This document shows, piece after piece, positions 1-9,542 of a DNA stretch of 64,000 nt. The notes beneath the pieces were generated by a model that was not told the DNA's origin, made no database searches, and saw only the letters and a program-made list of their open reading frames with translations. Both the position numbers and the translations under genes were made by a program. This DNA comes from Caulobacter sp. (GTDB lineage Bacteria; Pseudomonadota; Alphaproteobacteria; Caulobacterales; Caulobacteraceae), in NCBI RefSeq assembly GCF_017744445.1, contig NZ_JAGIBH010000011.1, forward strand, positions 1 to 64,000, in the 5' to 3' direction. How positions within the stretch are numbered: position 1 is the stretch's first letter; the number at the start of each line of letters is the position of its first letter.

Positions 1-163
1 GCTCCAGCTCTTCGCCCTGATAGGTGAAGGCCATCTCGGCGCCCTGGGCGGCCAGCTGGCTGGCGATGCCCCAGGCGATCGAGTTGTGGTTGGCCACGCC
101 CATGACGAGGCCCTTCTTGCCCCGCATCAGCTCGCCCTTGGGGAACGCGTAATCGTCGGCCAT
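1..163 (-). CDS. fabI: Enoyl-ACP reductase (NADH), N-terminal part
   Basis: Partial gene cut by the window edge; only the first 54 codons are present. The translation begins [17 protein letters not shown] and contains [13 protein letters not shown] followed by [14 protein letters not shown]. This is the atypical short-chain dehydrogenase nucleotide-binding start of FabI, which performs the last reduction of each fatty-acid elongation cycle. The ATG is at 161-163, preceded on the minus strand by an AGAAGGGG ribosome binding site. It lies in the same direction as fabA and fabB but is separated from them by two unrelated genes. The family assignment is secure; the rest of the protein cannot be judged here. 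Confidence 0.9.
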   Translation of the reverse strand, partial: MADDYAFPKGELMRGKKGLVMGVANHNSIAWGIASQLAAQGAEMAFTYQGEELE

Positions 164-237
164 GTGTCGGGCCCCTTCTAGAAGTCGTTGACCGTGGTTA
201 GCAGGCGGCGCGACGCTTCGAAACCCGCAACCCGCGT

Positions 238-1140
238 TCAGTCGACCCGGACGATCCTTCCGACCTTGTCGCGCAGGGCCTGGGCCAGGGGCCGGGGACC
301 TAGCGGAACGGGCTTGCCGTCGCGCTTGGGCCAGACCACGCCGCCGGTGCGCACATCGGCCGGCAGGCGCAGATAGAGCTCGTCGGTCTCGGGCCGCGAA
401 TACAGCGGCGTGTAGTAGACGCAGTCCTCAAAGAAGAAGTGCGTCACCAGCGAGCGCCGGGTCGCGCCCGCCCGCTGGATGGCCAGCCCGCCGTGGGTGG
501 TGTTGGCGGCCCAGACCAGCACCTGGCCCTTGCGCAGCAGGGCCGGACGCGGCTCGCCGGCCACCTGGCGCGCGAAGGCGTCGACATAGTGGGCCGCATA
601 GTCGCCGCGCTTGGGACGGCGCCCCTCCACCCCGGCGTCGCGCATCTCGAAGATCCGCTGGCGGTGGCTGCCCGGATGGTAAAATAGCGGCCCCGCGTCG
701 GCCGTCACGTCCTCCAGCGCGATCCAGGCCCCGCACATGAAGCGCGGCGGCTGGCTGTGAAAGTGGGCGACGTCGGAATGGGCGTGCTGCTCGCTGCCTT
801 CGCGGAAATTCAGGGTCTGAAAGGCGAAGGGCGCGCGGCCATACGCCAGGGCCAGCATATCGGTCAGCTTGGTATGGCTGGCCAGGTCGCGGACGGCCCG
901 GGAGCGCCGCCAGACATCCTGGGCGCGGCGTTTTCCAGGGCGGAAAAACCGCTCGGCGTCGGCGGTGGCGCGGTCGATCAGGTCCGTGGCGTCCGGCCCC
1001 AGGTCGAACACGGCAACGCCGTCGCGGTGCAGGTCGGTGACGAAGCGGCGCTGCTCGGCGGTCGCGCTCGAGGCGTCGAGATAGGGGATCACGGACACGC
1101 CCTCGATCCACGGAACTTGCGGCAGATCGACGGGAGGCAT
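238..1140 (-). CDS. Phytanoyl-CoA dioxygenase (PhyH) family protein
   Basis: A 300-residue protein of the Fe(II)/2-oxoglutarate-dependent PhyH family. The HxD iron-binding pair is visible in [15 protein letters not shown], followed by the family-typical [11 protein letters not shown] stretch, the distal histidine region [10 protein letters not shown] and the basic [12 protein letters not shown] strand near the C-terminus. The family hydroxylates diverse small molecules or lipids and the substrate cannot be read from the sequence. It lies between the TPR glycosyltransferase gene and fabI on the same strand, with 62 bases separating it from the former and 74 from the latter. Co-transcription is possible but not shown. 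Confidence 0.8.
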   Translation of the reverse strand: MPPVDLPQVPWIEGVSVIPYLDASSATAEQRRFVTDLHRDGVAVFDLGPDATDLIDRATADAERFFRPGKRRAQDVWRRSRAVRDLASHTKLTDMLALAYGRAPFAFQTLNFREGSEQHAHSDVAHFHSQPPRFMCGAWIALEDVTADAGPLFYHPGSHRQRIFEMRDAGVEGRRPKRGDYAAHYVDAFARQVAGEPRPALLRKGQVLVWAANTTHGGLAIQRAGATRRSLVTHFFFEDCVYYTPLYSRPETDELYLRLPADVRTGGVVWPKRDGKPVPLGPRPLAQALRDKVGRIVRVD

Positions 1141-1202
1141 GAGGGAACGCTCGCTAGACGGTAATGGCCAAGCTTACCGCCGAACGCGGAACACCATCAA
1201 CC

Positions 1203-2998
1203 TTAGGTGAGCATTTTCTCGAACGCTATCTCCAGCGATCGTGCGGAGGCGATCGGGTCGAACACCGGTGCGGTTCGGATCTGCCGCGACACCCGAGCCT
1301 TGAGCGCTGTCAAAGCCGCACGGTCGTTGGCGAGACGAACCGCTTGGGCGACATAAGCCTTTGTATCCGCAGCGATTAGCTCCGGCAGCTCGAGGGCGGT
1401 CAGCAGGCTAGCCCCAACGCGGCTAGCGAAACTCTTGCCTGGAAGGCTCAGTATCGGAATCCCATGCGCAGCGCGTCGCTCGCTGTCGTGTGGGCGCCAT
1501 AGGGCCAAGTGTCGAGGACCAGGTCGGCCAGGGCGTGGCGGGCCAGGTGCTGATCGTGCGGCGCGGGCGCGGCGAAGACCAGCCGCTCGGGATCCACCCC
1601 CGCCCCTTCCGCCTCGCGCCGCAGGTTCTCGGCCGCGCCGGGGGCGCCGTCATAGAGCCAGAGCACCGCTTGCGGCGCGGCCTTTAGGATCGCCATCCAG
1701 GCCGCGAAGGTCTGGGGCGTGATCTTGGCCGGGTTGTTGAAGCAGCACAGGACGACCGCGTCCTCGGGCAGACCCACCTCGGCCCTACCGGGCGGCGGCG
1801 CCGTCACACCGAGCGCGTCGTTAGGCTGGTATAACGGCAGCCGGACCACCGCCTCGGACCAGTCGGACTCCGCGCCCGGCGGGATGGTCACGGCGTCGGC
1901 CAGCACGACGTCAGCATGCGCGCCCAAGGTCCCTGGATAGCCCAGCCAGCTGACCTGAACCGGCGCCGCGCGATGGGCCAGGATCCCCGGCCGGCCGTCC
2001 TGGGTATAGCCCTTCAGGTCGACGGCGATGTCGATCCTGGTCTCGCGGCACAGGGCGGCGATGTTGGAATCGCTCAGGTTTCGCGCCTCGACCCAGTGCT
2101 CGCAACCCGCCTTCAGGCGTTCGCGCATAGCCCCGCCGGTCTCGGGGCCGTACGAGACGGCGAAGATCTCGAAGCGGTCACGGTCGTGCGCCTCCAGCAC
2201 GCCAGCCAACAGCCTGGCGGTGGCGTGCTCGTGCAGGTCGGCGGACAGATAGGCGATGCGGATCCGCGTCCCCGCCGGTCGCTCCGGCCACACCGGGGTC
2301 GGCGCCGGTGGCGGAGCCGACAGCTCGGCGCAGCGGCGGTGCACGACGGGCTCGTCGAAGATGGCCAGGGCCGCGAACGGCGTGATCGCGGCGCGGCCTA
2401 GCTTCAGCTCGGCCTTGACCAGCATGTCCAGGGCCGCGTCCTCGCGCCAGTCGCAGGTCTGGCGGCGGGCCCACATCAGGTCGCCGGCCAGACGGGGATG
2501 CAGCGGGTCGATCTCCATCACCGCTTCCAGGTCCCGCGCCGCGTCGGCCGGACGGTTCAGCAGCGACAGCAGCGCCGCGCGGCTGGCCAGCGTCTTGGCG
2601 TCGCCCGGCGAGGCCTGGACGGCATGGTCCAGCACCGCCAGCGCCTCCTCGAAACCGCCCAGGCGTTGCAGCGAGACGGCCAGGGCGCCCAGCACCGGCG
2701 GGTTGGCGGGGTCGGCCGCCAGGGCCGCACGACCGGCGACCACCGCCTCCACATCACGTCCCAAGCTATTGAGAGCCAAGGCTTTTGCCGACAATAAGCC
2801 AGGTCGCTTACTATCCAGCGCCAGGCCCTGATCAAGGGCGTCCAACGCCCCCTCGGCCCGCCCCAGCCCCAACCGCGAGACGCCCAGGATGTGCCAGGCC
2901 TCGACGCTGGGCGCGACCAGGACCAGCCGCTCGCACAGGGCGACGGCCTCGGCCAATCGGCCGGCCTTGTAGAGATCGAAAGCCTCGCGGGCGCTCAT
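1203..2998 (-). pseudogene. TPR/GT41 (O-GlcNAc transferase-like) glycosyltransferase, frameshifted
   Basis: Two overlapping frames together encode one protein of about 598 residues. The first (2998 to 1448) has TPR-like helices over residues 1-190 and then the GT41 catalytic domain, with RIRIAYLSADLHEHA, VSWLGYPGTLGA, CFNNPAKITPQTF and GAHTTASDALRMG. It then runs off into FRY and a stop. The second (1508 to 1203) resumes the same domain as IPILSLPGKSFASRVGASLL and ends normally. Restoring one G in the GGG run at 1461-1463 (CCC on the plus strand) rejoins them as RMGIPILSLPG. The lesion is therefore a one-base deletion in a short homopolymer, either a real mutation or a sequencing error. Caulobacter has a flagellin glycosyltransferase of this architecture (FlmG); this may be a relative with another target. 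It ends 15 bases from the fabB stop codon. Confidence 0.8.
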
Positions 2999-3013
2999 GA
3001 CGCCCGCTCCGCC

Positions 3014-4225
3014 CTAGACGCGGCTGAAGATCAGCGTGCCGTTGGTGCCGCCAAAGCCGAAGCTGTTGGACATCACCGTCTCCAGCGCCTTGTCCACGCG
3101 CTTTTGCAGGATCGGCAGGTCGGCGAACTCGGGGTCCAGCTCCTCGATATGGGCGCTCTCGGCCGCGAAGCCGTTGTTGAGCATCAGGATCGAGTAGATG
3201 GCCTCCTGCGCGCCGGCGGCGCCCAGGCTGTGGCCGGTCAGGGACTTGGTCGACGAGATCAGCGGGGCCTTGTCGCCGAAGACTTCGCGCACCGCGCCCA
3301 TCTCCTTGCTGTCGCCGACCGGCGTCGAGGTGCCGTGCGGGTTCAGATAGTCGATGGTGCGGTTGCCAGCCTCGGCCATGGCGATCTTCATGCAGCGCGC
3401 CGCGCCCTCGCCCGACGGGGCGACCATGTCGAAGCCGTCCGAATTGGCGGCGTAGCCAACCAGTTCGCCGTAGATCTTGGCCCCACGCGCCTTGGCGTGC
3501 TCGTATTCCTCGAGGACCACGATGCCCGCGCCGCCCGCGATGACGAAGCCGTCGCGGTTCTTGTCATAGGCGCGGCTGGCCACGGCCGGATTGTCGTTGA
3601 AGTGCGTGGACATGGCGCCCATGGCGTCGAACAGGTTCGACAGGGTCCAGTCCAGCTCCTCGCAACCGCCGGCGAAGATGATGTCCTGCTTGCCCAGCTG
3701 GATCTGCTCGGCGCCCGCGCCGATGCAGTGGGCGCTGGTCGCGCAGGCCGAGCTGATCGAATAGTTGATGCCGCGGATCTTGAACCAGGTCGACAGCACG
3801 GCCGACGGGCCCGAGCTCATGGCCTTGGGCACCGCGAACGGACCGATCCGCTTGGGACCCTTCTCGATCGTCGTGGCCGCGGCCTCGACGATGATGCTGG
3901 TCGAGGGACCGCCCGAACCGACGATCAGGCCGGTGCGCTCGTTGGAGATCTCGCCCTCTTCCAGCCCGGAATCGGCGATCGCCTGCTCCATGGCGACGTG
4001 GGCATAGGCCAGGCCCGGCGACAGGAAGCGCGCGGCGCGGCGGTCGACCAGCGACTCCCATTCGATCTGGGGCGCGGCATGGACCTGGCAGCGGAACCCG
4101 CGCTCGGCATATTCCGGCGCGGAGATCACGCCGGACTTGGCTTCCCGCAGGGACGCCAACACCTCATTGGCGTTGTTGCCGATGGACGAGACGATCCCCA
4201 GTCCGGTGACGACGACGCGACGCAT
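3014..4225 (-). CDS. fabB: Beta-ketoacyl-ACP synthase I
   Basis: A 403-residue condensing enzyme that elongates acyl-ACP with malonyl-ACP and is needed for unsaturated fatty-acid synthesis. All catalytic elements are present: the nucleophile cysteine in [13 protein letters not shown], the first histidine in [11 protein letters not shown], the lysine in [15 protein letters not shown] with the second histidine, and the glycine-rich C-terminal [10 protein letters not shown]. The ATG at 4223-4225 has a GGAGAAGAGG ribosome binding site upstream. It follows fabA by 71 bases, the classic fabA-fabB pair. Length and motifs are normal for the family. Confidence 0.95.
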   Translation of the reverse strand: MRRVVVTGLGIVSSIGNNANEVLASLREAKSGVISAPEYAERGFRCQVHAAPQIEWESLVDRRAARFLSPGLAYAHVAMEQAIADSGLEEGEISNERTGLIVGSGGPSTSIIVEAAATTIEKGPKRIGPFAVPKAMSSGPSAVLSTWFKIRGINYSISSACATSAHCIGAGAEQIQLGKQDIIFAGGCEELDWTLSNLFDAMGAMSTHFNDNPAVASRAYDKNRDGFVIAGGAGIVVLEEYEHAKARGAKIYGELVGYAANSDGFDMVAPSGEGAARCMKIAMAEAGNRTIDYLNPHGTSTPVGDSKEMGAVREVFGDKAPLISSTKSLTGHSLGAAGAQEAIYSILMLNNGFAAESAHIEELDPEFADLPILQKRVDKALETVMSNSFGFGGTNGTLIFSRV

Positions 4226-4296
4226 ATCGTAAATCCTCTTCTCCCCCAGGCGATCCGCAAGGGACCGACTCTCGGGGGCCGGTCTCGTCTAACGGA

Positions 4297-4812
4297 TCAA
4301 GAAGCCATCTGTTCGGCGGTGAACGTGCCGACCTTCAGGTCCTTGGTTTCGTAGATCACCTTGCCGTCGGCTTCCAGAACGCCTTCGCCGATTCCCATGA
4401 CGAGTTTGCGCATGATCACCCGCTTCAGGTCGATCTTGTAGACGACTTTCTTGACGTCCGGGGTGACTTGGCCGGTGAATTTCACCTCGCCGACGCCCAG
4501 GGCGCGGCCACGGCCGGGCGCGCCCGACCAACCCAGGAAGAAGCCGACCAGCTGCCACATGGCGTCCAGGCCCAGGCAACCGGGCATGACGGGGTCGCCG
4601 ATGAAGTGGCAACCGAAGAACCAAAGGTCGGGATTGATGTCGAATTCAGCCTCGACATAGCCCTTGCCGTACTTGCCGCCGTCGGATTCGATCCGAACGA
4701 TACGGTCGAACATCAGCATCGGCGGGGCCGGAAGCTGGGCGTTGCCGGGGCCGAACAGCTCGCCGCGACCGCAGGCCAGGAGTTCTTCGTAGGTATAGGC
4801 GTTCTTCTGCAT
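4297..4812 (-). CDS. fabA: 3-hydroxydecanoyl-ACP dehydratase/isomerase
   Basis: A 171-residue single-hotdog enzyme that dehydrates 3-hydroxydecanoyl-ACP and isomerises trans-2 to cis-3-decenoyl-ACP, the branch point to unsaturated fatty acids. The active-site histidine lies in [17 protein letters not shown] and the aspartate in [15 protein letters not shown], spaced as in E. coli FabA. The N-terminal [18 protein letters not shown] is also typical. It is the first gene of the fabA-fabB pair; a promoter probably lies in the 70 bases between it and the SH3-like gene upstream. Confidence 0.96.
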   Translation of the reverse strand: MQKNAYTYEELLACGRGELFGPGNAQLPAPPMLMFDRIVRIESDGGKYGKGYVEAEFDINPDLWFFGCHFIGDPVMPGCLGLDAMWQLVGFFLGWSGAPGRGRALGVGEVKFTGQVTPDVKKVVYKIDLKRVIMRKLVMGIGEGVLEADGKVIYETKDLKVGTFTAEQMAS

Positions 4813-4883
4813 AGGGGACGCCCTAGCACGGCGGCGGGTCAGGTCTCAACGTTTCCCTGAGGCAGGCCGTTCCTGAGATTAGC

Positions 4884-5408
4884 CTATCCCTTGCGGCATT
4901 GGACGGCGGGATCGGCGCCCCAGATGTCGGTTTCGCGCGCCCAGCCCGACGAGCCGTCGGCCCGCAGCTTGCACCAGCCCTCCTCGCACTTGTCCAGACT
5001 GGCGGTGGAGCGGCCCTTCAGATAGGCGCTGACCTTGGCCCCCGCCTTGGGGGCGCTGAGCAGGGCCAGGTTGGTCGGCTGCACCCGCATGGCCGAGCGG
5101 CGGCCGTCGATCACCCGGCGGTGCACCCAGGCCAGCCCGCCTTCGGGATCGCAGATCCGCCGCCACTCGCGGGTTTCGGCCACGATCTGCACCGGCATGC
5201 CCTTGGCGTGATAGATCCACAGCAGCTGGTGGGCCTCGTCCGGACCGTTGCGGGCGTTCACTTCCGCGTATTTTAGCGAGACGTAGCGCGGCACCTCCAG
5301 GCCCGAGGGCGTGATCTTGGGCCCGTCCGCCATCGCCGGCCCCGCCAGCAGGACGGCCAGCGCCCCAATAGCGACACGAAGCGAACGATGTTCTGTTTTC
5401 GACGGCAT
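4884..5408 (-). CDS. Secreted SH3-like domain protein
   Basis: A 174-residue protein with an N-terminal signal peptide (a basic start, then VAIGALAVLLAGPAMA with cleavage probably after AMA). Two bacterial SH3-like segments follow: about 45-105 (YAEVNARNGPD, GMPVQIVAE, EWRRICDPEGG, GWVHRR-like AWVHRRVIDG) and about 115-165 (KVSAYLKG, CEEGWCKLRADGSSGWARETDIWG). These folds commonly bind peptidoglycan or peptide ligands. The paired cysteines around the second domain suggest a periplasmic disulphide. The exact role is unknown. It is divergent from the 2-hydroxyacid dehydrogenase gene; the 72-base gap must hold both promoters. Confidence 0.75.
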   Translation of the reverse strand: MPSKTEHRSLRVAIGALAVLLAGPAMADGPKITPSGLEVPRYVSLKYAEVNARNGPDEAHQLLWIYHAKGMPVQIVAETREWRRICDPEGGLAWVHRRVIDGRRSAMRVQPTNLALLSAPKAGAKVSAYLKGRSTASLDKCEEGWCKLRADGSSGWARETDIWGADPAVQCRKG

Positions 5409-5480
5409 GTTGCTTGGCCCCCTCGGGCCCCTTTGCTACAGCTTTTAAACGCCCGTCAGTGAGAGCTTTTCAAACCGCCC

Positions 5481-6467
5481 ATGGCCGCTCGCAAGCTCAA
5501 AGTCATCGTCACCCGCAAACTCCCCGACCCGGTGGAGACGCGGATGTGCGAACTGTTCGACACCGAACTGAACGTCTCCGACAAACCCTTGACGGCGGAT
5601 GAACTGGTCGACGCCATGAGCCGCGCCGACGTGCTGGTGCCGACGATCACCGATCGTATCGACTCGCGTCTTCTGTCGCGATCCGGCGATCGGCTCAAGC
5701 TGATCGCGAATTTCGGCGCCGGCGTGGACAATATCGACGTCGCCACGGCCAATGCGCGCGGCATCATCGTCACCAATACGCCCGGCGTGCTCACCGAGGA
5801 CACCGCCGACCTGACCATGACCCTGATCATGGCCGCCTCGCGCCGCGTGGTCGAAGGCGCGGAGGTCGTGAAGGCCGGCGGCTTCCAGGGCTGGTCGCCG
5901 ACCTGGATGCTGGGCCGCCGCCTGTGGGGCAAGCGCCTGGGCATCATCGGCATGGGCCGCATCGGCCAGGCCGTGGCCCGCCGCGCCAAGGCCTTCGGCA
6001 TGCAGGTGCACTATCACAACCGCAAGCCCGTCAGCCCCCGCATCGCCGAGGAGCTGGGCTGCACCTACTGGGAAAGCCTGGACCAGATGCTGGCCCGGAT
6101 GGACTTCGTCTCGGTCAATTGCCCGCACACCCCGGCCACCTACCACCTGCTGTCGGCCCGCCGGCTGAAGCTGCTGCGACCCCATTCGGTGATCGTCAAC
6201 ACCGCCCGGGGCGAGGTGATCGACGAAGGGGCGCTGGCCAACATGCTGGCCAAGGGCGAGATCGCCGGCGCCGGCCTGGACGTCTACGAGCACGAGCCGG
6301 CCATCAATCCCAAGCTGCTGAAGCTGCCCAATGTCGTGCTGCTGCCCCACATGGGCTCGGCCACGGTCGAGGGCCGCATCGACATGGGCGAGAAGGTCAT
6401 CGTCAACGTGAAGACCTTCATGGACGGCCACCGGCCGCCGGACCGCGTCATTCCGGCGATGCTTTAG
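5481..6467 (+). CDS. D-isomer-specific 2-hydroxyacid dehydrogenase
   Basis: A 328-residue NAD(P)-dependent 2-hydroxyacid dehydrogenase. The Rossmann motif is IIGMGRIGQAVARRAKAFG (about residues 155-173). The catalytic arginine is in VNTARGEVIDE, the glutamate in AGAGLDVYEHEP and the histidine in LLPHMGSAT. The sequence resembles glyoxylate/hydroxypyruvate reductases more than phosphoglycerate dehydrogenase, since no C-terminal ACT or regulatory domain is present. A WSPTWMLGRRLWGK loop precedes the Rossmann domain. The ATG at 5481 is used. The true substrate cannot be fixed from the sequence. Confidence 0.85.
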   Translation: MAARKLKVIVTRKLPDPVETRMCELFDTELNVSDKPLTADELVDAMSRADVLVPTITDRIDSRLLSRSGDRLKLIANFGAGVDNIDVATANARGIIVTNTPGVLTEDTADLTMTLIMAASRRVVEGAEVVKAGGFQGWSPTWMLGRRLWGKRLGIIGMGRIGQAVARRAKAFGMQVHYHNRKPVSPRIAEELGCTYWESLDQMLARMDFVSVNCPHTPATYHLLSARRLKLLRPHSVIVNTARGEVIDEGALANMLAKGEIAGAGLDVYEHEPAINPKLLKLPNVVLLPHMGSATVEGRIDMGEKVIVNVKTFMDGHRPPDRVIPAML

Positions 6468-6541
6468 GCATTCCTCAGCTCAAGCTTGACCTGACGCCCC
6501 GAACCAAGCACCCGTCCCAGAGGTTGCATTGGGGGCTTTGC

Positions 6542-8530
6542 ATGATTTCCAGGCGTGGACTCCTGGCCGGCGGCGCGGTCGCGCCTGGCCTGCTGTCGGC
6601 CGCTTGCGCCGCGACGACCGCGCCGTCGATCGACGAGCTGACGGCGCCGTCCACCGTCCTGGGCGCGGCCTTGTCGCCCAACGGCGCTCAACTGGCCGTC
6701 CTGCATGTCGAACATGTGGGCGAGACCCTCAAGGCCTATGTCCTGCTTCAGGATGTCAGCAAGCCCAAGGCGCAGCCGATCCCGATCCTGATCGGCGACT
6801 ACGATGTCCAGAAAATCCAGTGGGCCAATGACGAACGGCTGCTGATCTGGGTGGACATCCACAAGGAGCTGGACGGTAAGCCCACCCGCGTCCGCTATGG
6901 CGACCTCTATTTCGACGCCCCCAAGAACCGCATCCTGTCGATGAACCTGGACGGATCCGAATCCGCCCTGCTGTTCGGCCAGGACGAGGTTCTGTTGCGG
7001 GAGTTCGACCTGGGCACGGTCGTCGACATCCTCCCCGAGGACCCGAACCTGATCCTGATGCAGGCCTGGGAGAGCCAGAAACTCCGCTACGCGCTCTACA
7101 AGGTGGACGTGCGCACCGGCGCGGCGACCCTGTTCGAGCGCGGCGAGACCTCGACCTACGGCTGGTTCACCCAGAATGGCGTACCGGTGGTGCGGTTCGA
7201 CGCCAATCGTCGCGGCACGGTCGTTTCGCTGTTCACTCGCGCCCCCGGCGCCAAGGACTGGACGCTTTATCGCAAGCTCCGGCGAGATGAGATGCGTCGA
7301 TTCTCTGACCTCGAGATCGTCGGGGCGACGTCGGAGGCCGGCGTGTTGCTGGTTTCATCCCAGCGCGACGGTGACGACGGCAGCGTCCTGCGCCGCTTCG
7401 ACCTGGCCAAGCTGGAACTGGGCGAGACCATCGCCGCCCGACCGGGGCGCGACATCACCGACGTGTTCATGGACGACCGGAGCCGCTTGATCGCCGCCGC
7501 CTTCACCGAGGACCGGCGCGACTACATCTTCTTCGAACCCGCGCTCAAGGCCGGCTTCGAACAGCTGTCGGCGGTCTTCAAGCATGACGCCAACCTGACC
7601 TTCATCGACGTCAGTCTGGATCACCAGCGGTTCGTCCTGCACACCAGCAGCCCAACCGATCCTGGCTCCTACTGGTTCTATGACGTGGCCGGTCGTCTGA
7701 GCCAGCTGGGCCAGACGCGTCCCTGGCTGAACAGTCGGCTGGCGGCCATGCGCACCCTGAAGCTCAAGGCCCGCGATGGCCTGGACCTGACCGCCTACCT
7801 TACCCTGCCCCAGAATGCCGCCGGCCCCTGCCCTCTGGTCGTCTATCCCCACGGTGGGCCCGAGATGCGGGATGCCTACAGCTTCGACCTGTTCGCCCAG
7901 GCCTTCGCCGCGCGGGGCTGGGCGGTCCTGCAGGTCAATTTCCGGGGTTCGGGCGGTTATGGCCGCGCCTTCGCCGACGCCGGCCGCAAGCATTGGGGCG
8001 TCGAGATGCAGAACGACGTGGAGGACGCCCTGGCCGCGGCTCTGGCCACCGGCAAGATCGATCGCGCCCGCGTGGCGATCTGTGGCGCCAGCTATGGCGG
8101 CTACGCCGCCTTGATGGGCGCCGTGAAGACGCCAGACGCCTATCGCGCTGTGGTGGCCATCGCCGGGGTCACCCATCTGGACGACTTCCTGGCCAGCGTC
8201 CGCAACGACGACGGCGCGGACGCCCCCAGCTATCAGTACTGGCTCAAGACGATCGGCGATCCGGTCGCCGACAAGACGCTGCTGGCCGCCGGCTCACCGG
8301 CGCTGCGGGCGCGGGAGATCCGCGCGCCCGTGCTGCTGATCCACGGCACGGTCGACTCGATCGTGCCGGTCGAGCAGTCCAAGACCATGGCCAAGGCCCT
8401 GAAATCGGCCGGCAATACCGCCAAGTACATTCAGATGGACTGGGTCGGTCACCGGGGTTGGGATCGCTTCACGACCACCAAGATCCTGACGGAGACCACC
8501 GCTCACATCGCCAAGGCTTTCGGCGCCTAA
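6542..8530 (+). CDS. S9 (prolyl oligopeptidase) family peptidase, Tat-exported lipoprotein
   Basis: A 662-residue protein. The open frame extends upstream through the previous gene, but the ATG at 6542 begins an obvious export signal: twin arginines (SRRGLLAGG) and a lipobox-like LLSAAC. Residues about 30-390 form the beta-propeller-like N-terminal half. The C-terminal alpha/beta hydrolase has the nucleophile in CGASYGGYAALMG, the aspartate in LLIHGTVDSIVP and a C-terminal histidine in WVGHRGWD. The DLFAQAFAARGWAVLQVNFRGSGGYG strand is typical of dipeptidyl/acylaminoacyl peptidases. It probably trims peptides in the periplasm. Its stop overlaps that of the convergent hydrolase gene by four bases. 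Confidence 0.85.
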   Translation: MISRRGLLAGGAVAPGLLSAACAATTAPSIDELTAPSTVLGAALSPNGAQLAVLHVEHVGETLKAYVLLQDVSKPKAQPIPILIGDYDVQKIQWANDERLLIWVDIHKELDGKPTRVRYGDLYFDAPKNRILSMNLDGSESALLFGQDEVLLREFDLGTVVDILPEDPNLILMQAWESQKLRYALYKVDVRTGAATLFERGETSTYGWFTQNGVPVVRFDANRRGTVVSLFTRAPGAKDWTLYRKLRRDEMRRFSDLEIVGATSEAGVLLVSSQRDGDDGSVLRRFDLAKLELGETIAARPGRDITDVFMDDRSRLIAAAFTEDRRDYIFFEPALKAGFEQLSAVFKHDANLTFIDVSLDHQRFVLHTSSPTDPGSYWFYDVAGRLSQLGQTRPWLNSRLAAMRTLKLKARDGLDLTAYLTLPQNAAGPCPLVVYPHGGPEMRDAYSFDLFAQAFAARGWAVLQVNFRGSGGYGRAFADAGRKHWGVEMQNDVEDALAAALATGKIDRARVAICGASYGGYAALMGAVKTPDAYRAVVAIAGVTHLDDFLASVRNDDGADAPSYQYWLKTIGDPVADKTLLAAGSPALRAREIRAPVLLIHGTVDSIVPVEQSKTMAKALKSAGNTAKYIQMDWVGHRGWDRFTTTKILTETTAHIAKAFGA

Positions 8531-9483
8531 CCCTTGGCCGGATGCGCCGCCAGCCAGGCCTTGAGGTCGGCGGCGGAGCGGTCGGGGATCTGCTCCATCG
8601 GCACGTGGCCCACGCCCGGATAGAGGATCAGGGTCGCGCCCGGTATGGCCTTGTGGAACTTCTCGCCATCGGCGGGTGGGATCAGGCGGTCCTCCTGGCC
8701 GAAGATGACCAGGGTCGGGACGTGAATGGTCGACAGGTCCGGCGCCGTGGCCACCCGGCGCGGCCGCTGGCCGAGCAAGACCGTGCGATGGCCGGGCGCG
8801 CGGGCCAGGTCGACATAGCGGTCGATCAGGGCGGGCGTGACCAGCTTGGGATCGATATAGGCCGCCTTCAGCGCCTGGGTCATCAGCGGGCGGATCTCGA
8901 TCTCCTTCAGCACTCGCCGGCCGACCGGATTGCCCATGAACTTGAAGATCGTCGCGCCGCCGCGCCCCTTGGTCGGCCAGCCGGCGGCGTCGACCAGGAT
9001 CAGACGCGAAACGCGGTCGGGGTGGTCCACGGCATAGGTCCAGGCCACCTCGCCGCCCATCGAATTGCCGCCCAGCGTGAAGCGGGTCAGGCCCAGGCCC
9101 CGGGTCACCTGGTCGACCACGTTCTCGAAGCTGTCGGGCTGGACGACATAGGCGTCATCGGTGCGGGTCAGGCCGTGGCCGGGCAGATCCAGCACCACGA
9201 CGCGATACTCGTCCGACAACGCCTTCACCCAGCCGTCCCAGGCGTGGGTCGAGGCGGCGAAGCCATGCACCAGCACGATGACCGGCGCGTCGCGCGGGCC
9301 GACGTCGCGATAATGCGCCCGCACCCCGCCGGGCAGGTCCATGTAGCGGCTGTCGGCGTAGCCATACTTGGCTTCCAGCGTGTCGTAGGGGATGTCAGGC
9401 CGCTGCAGCAACAGCCAGCCCGCCCCCGCCAAGACGATGATCAGCAGGAGAGCGGTCGCCAGACCGCGCAGCAGCATCTTCAT
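8527..9483 (-). CDS. Alpha/beta hydrolase, membrane-anchored
   Basis: A 318-residue alpha/beta hydrolase with an N-terminal hydrophobic segment (about residues 5-26, LATALLLIIVLAGAGWLLL), probably a membrane anchor or uncleaved signal. Catalytic features are the oxyanion HGFAAS, the nucleophile elbow GGNSMGGEVAW, the acid in FGQEDRLIPP and the histidine in YPGVGHVPMEQIP. This pattern is shared by epoxide hydrolases, haloperoxidase-like esterases and lipases; the substrate is unknown. It converges on the S9 peptidase gene with overlapping stop codons. Confidence 0.8.
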   Translation of the reverse strand: MKMLLRGLATALLLIIVLAGAGWLLLQRPDIPYDTLEAKYGYADSRYMDLPGGVRAHYRDVGPRDAPVIVLVHGFAASTHAWDGWVKALSDEYRVVVLDLPGHGLTRTDDAYVVQPDSFENVVDQVTRGLGLTRFTLGGNSMGGEVAWTYAVDHPDRVSRLILVDAAGWPTKGRGGATIFKFMGNPVGRRVLKEIEIRPLMTQALKAAYIDPKLVTPALIDRYVDLARAPGHRTVLLGQRPRRVATAPDLSTIHVPTLVIFGQEDRLIPPADGEKFHKAIPGATLILYPGVGHVPMEQIPDRSAADLKAWLAAHPAKG

Positions 9484-9542
9484 CCCCGCTCTCCCCCGAG
9501 AGATCTCATTAAAACGAAACGAACGCCGTTATGCGAAAGCCG

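Noticed and set aside
5924-6541. 206-codon N-terminal extension of the S9 peptidase frame
   Set aside because: It overlaps the hydroxyacid dehydrogenase and is arginine/proline/histidine-rich; the signal peptide begins at 6542.
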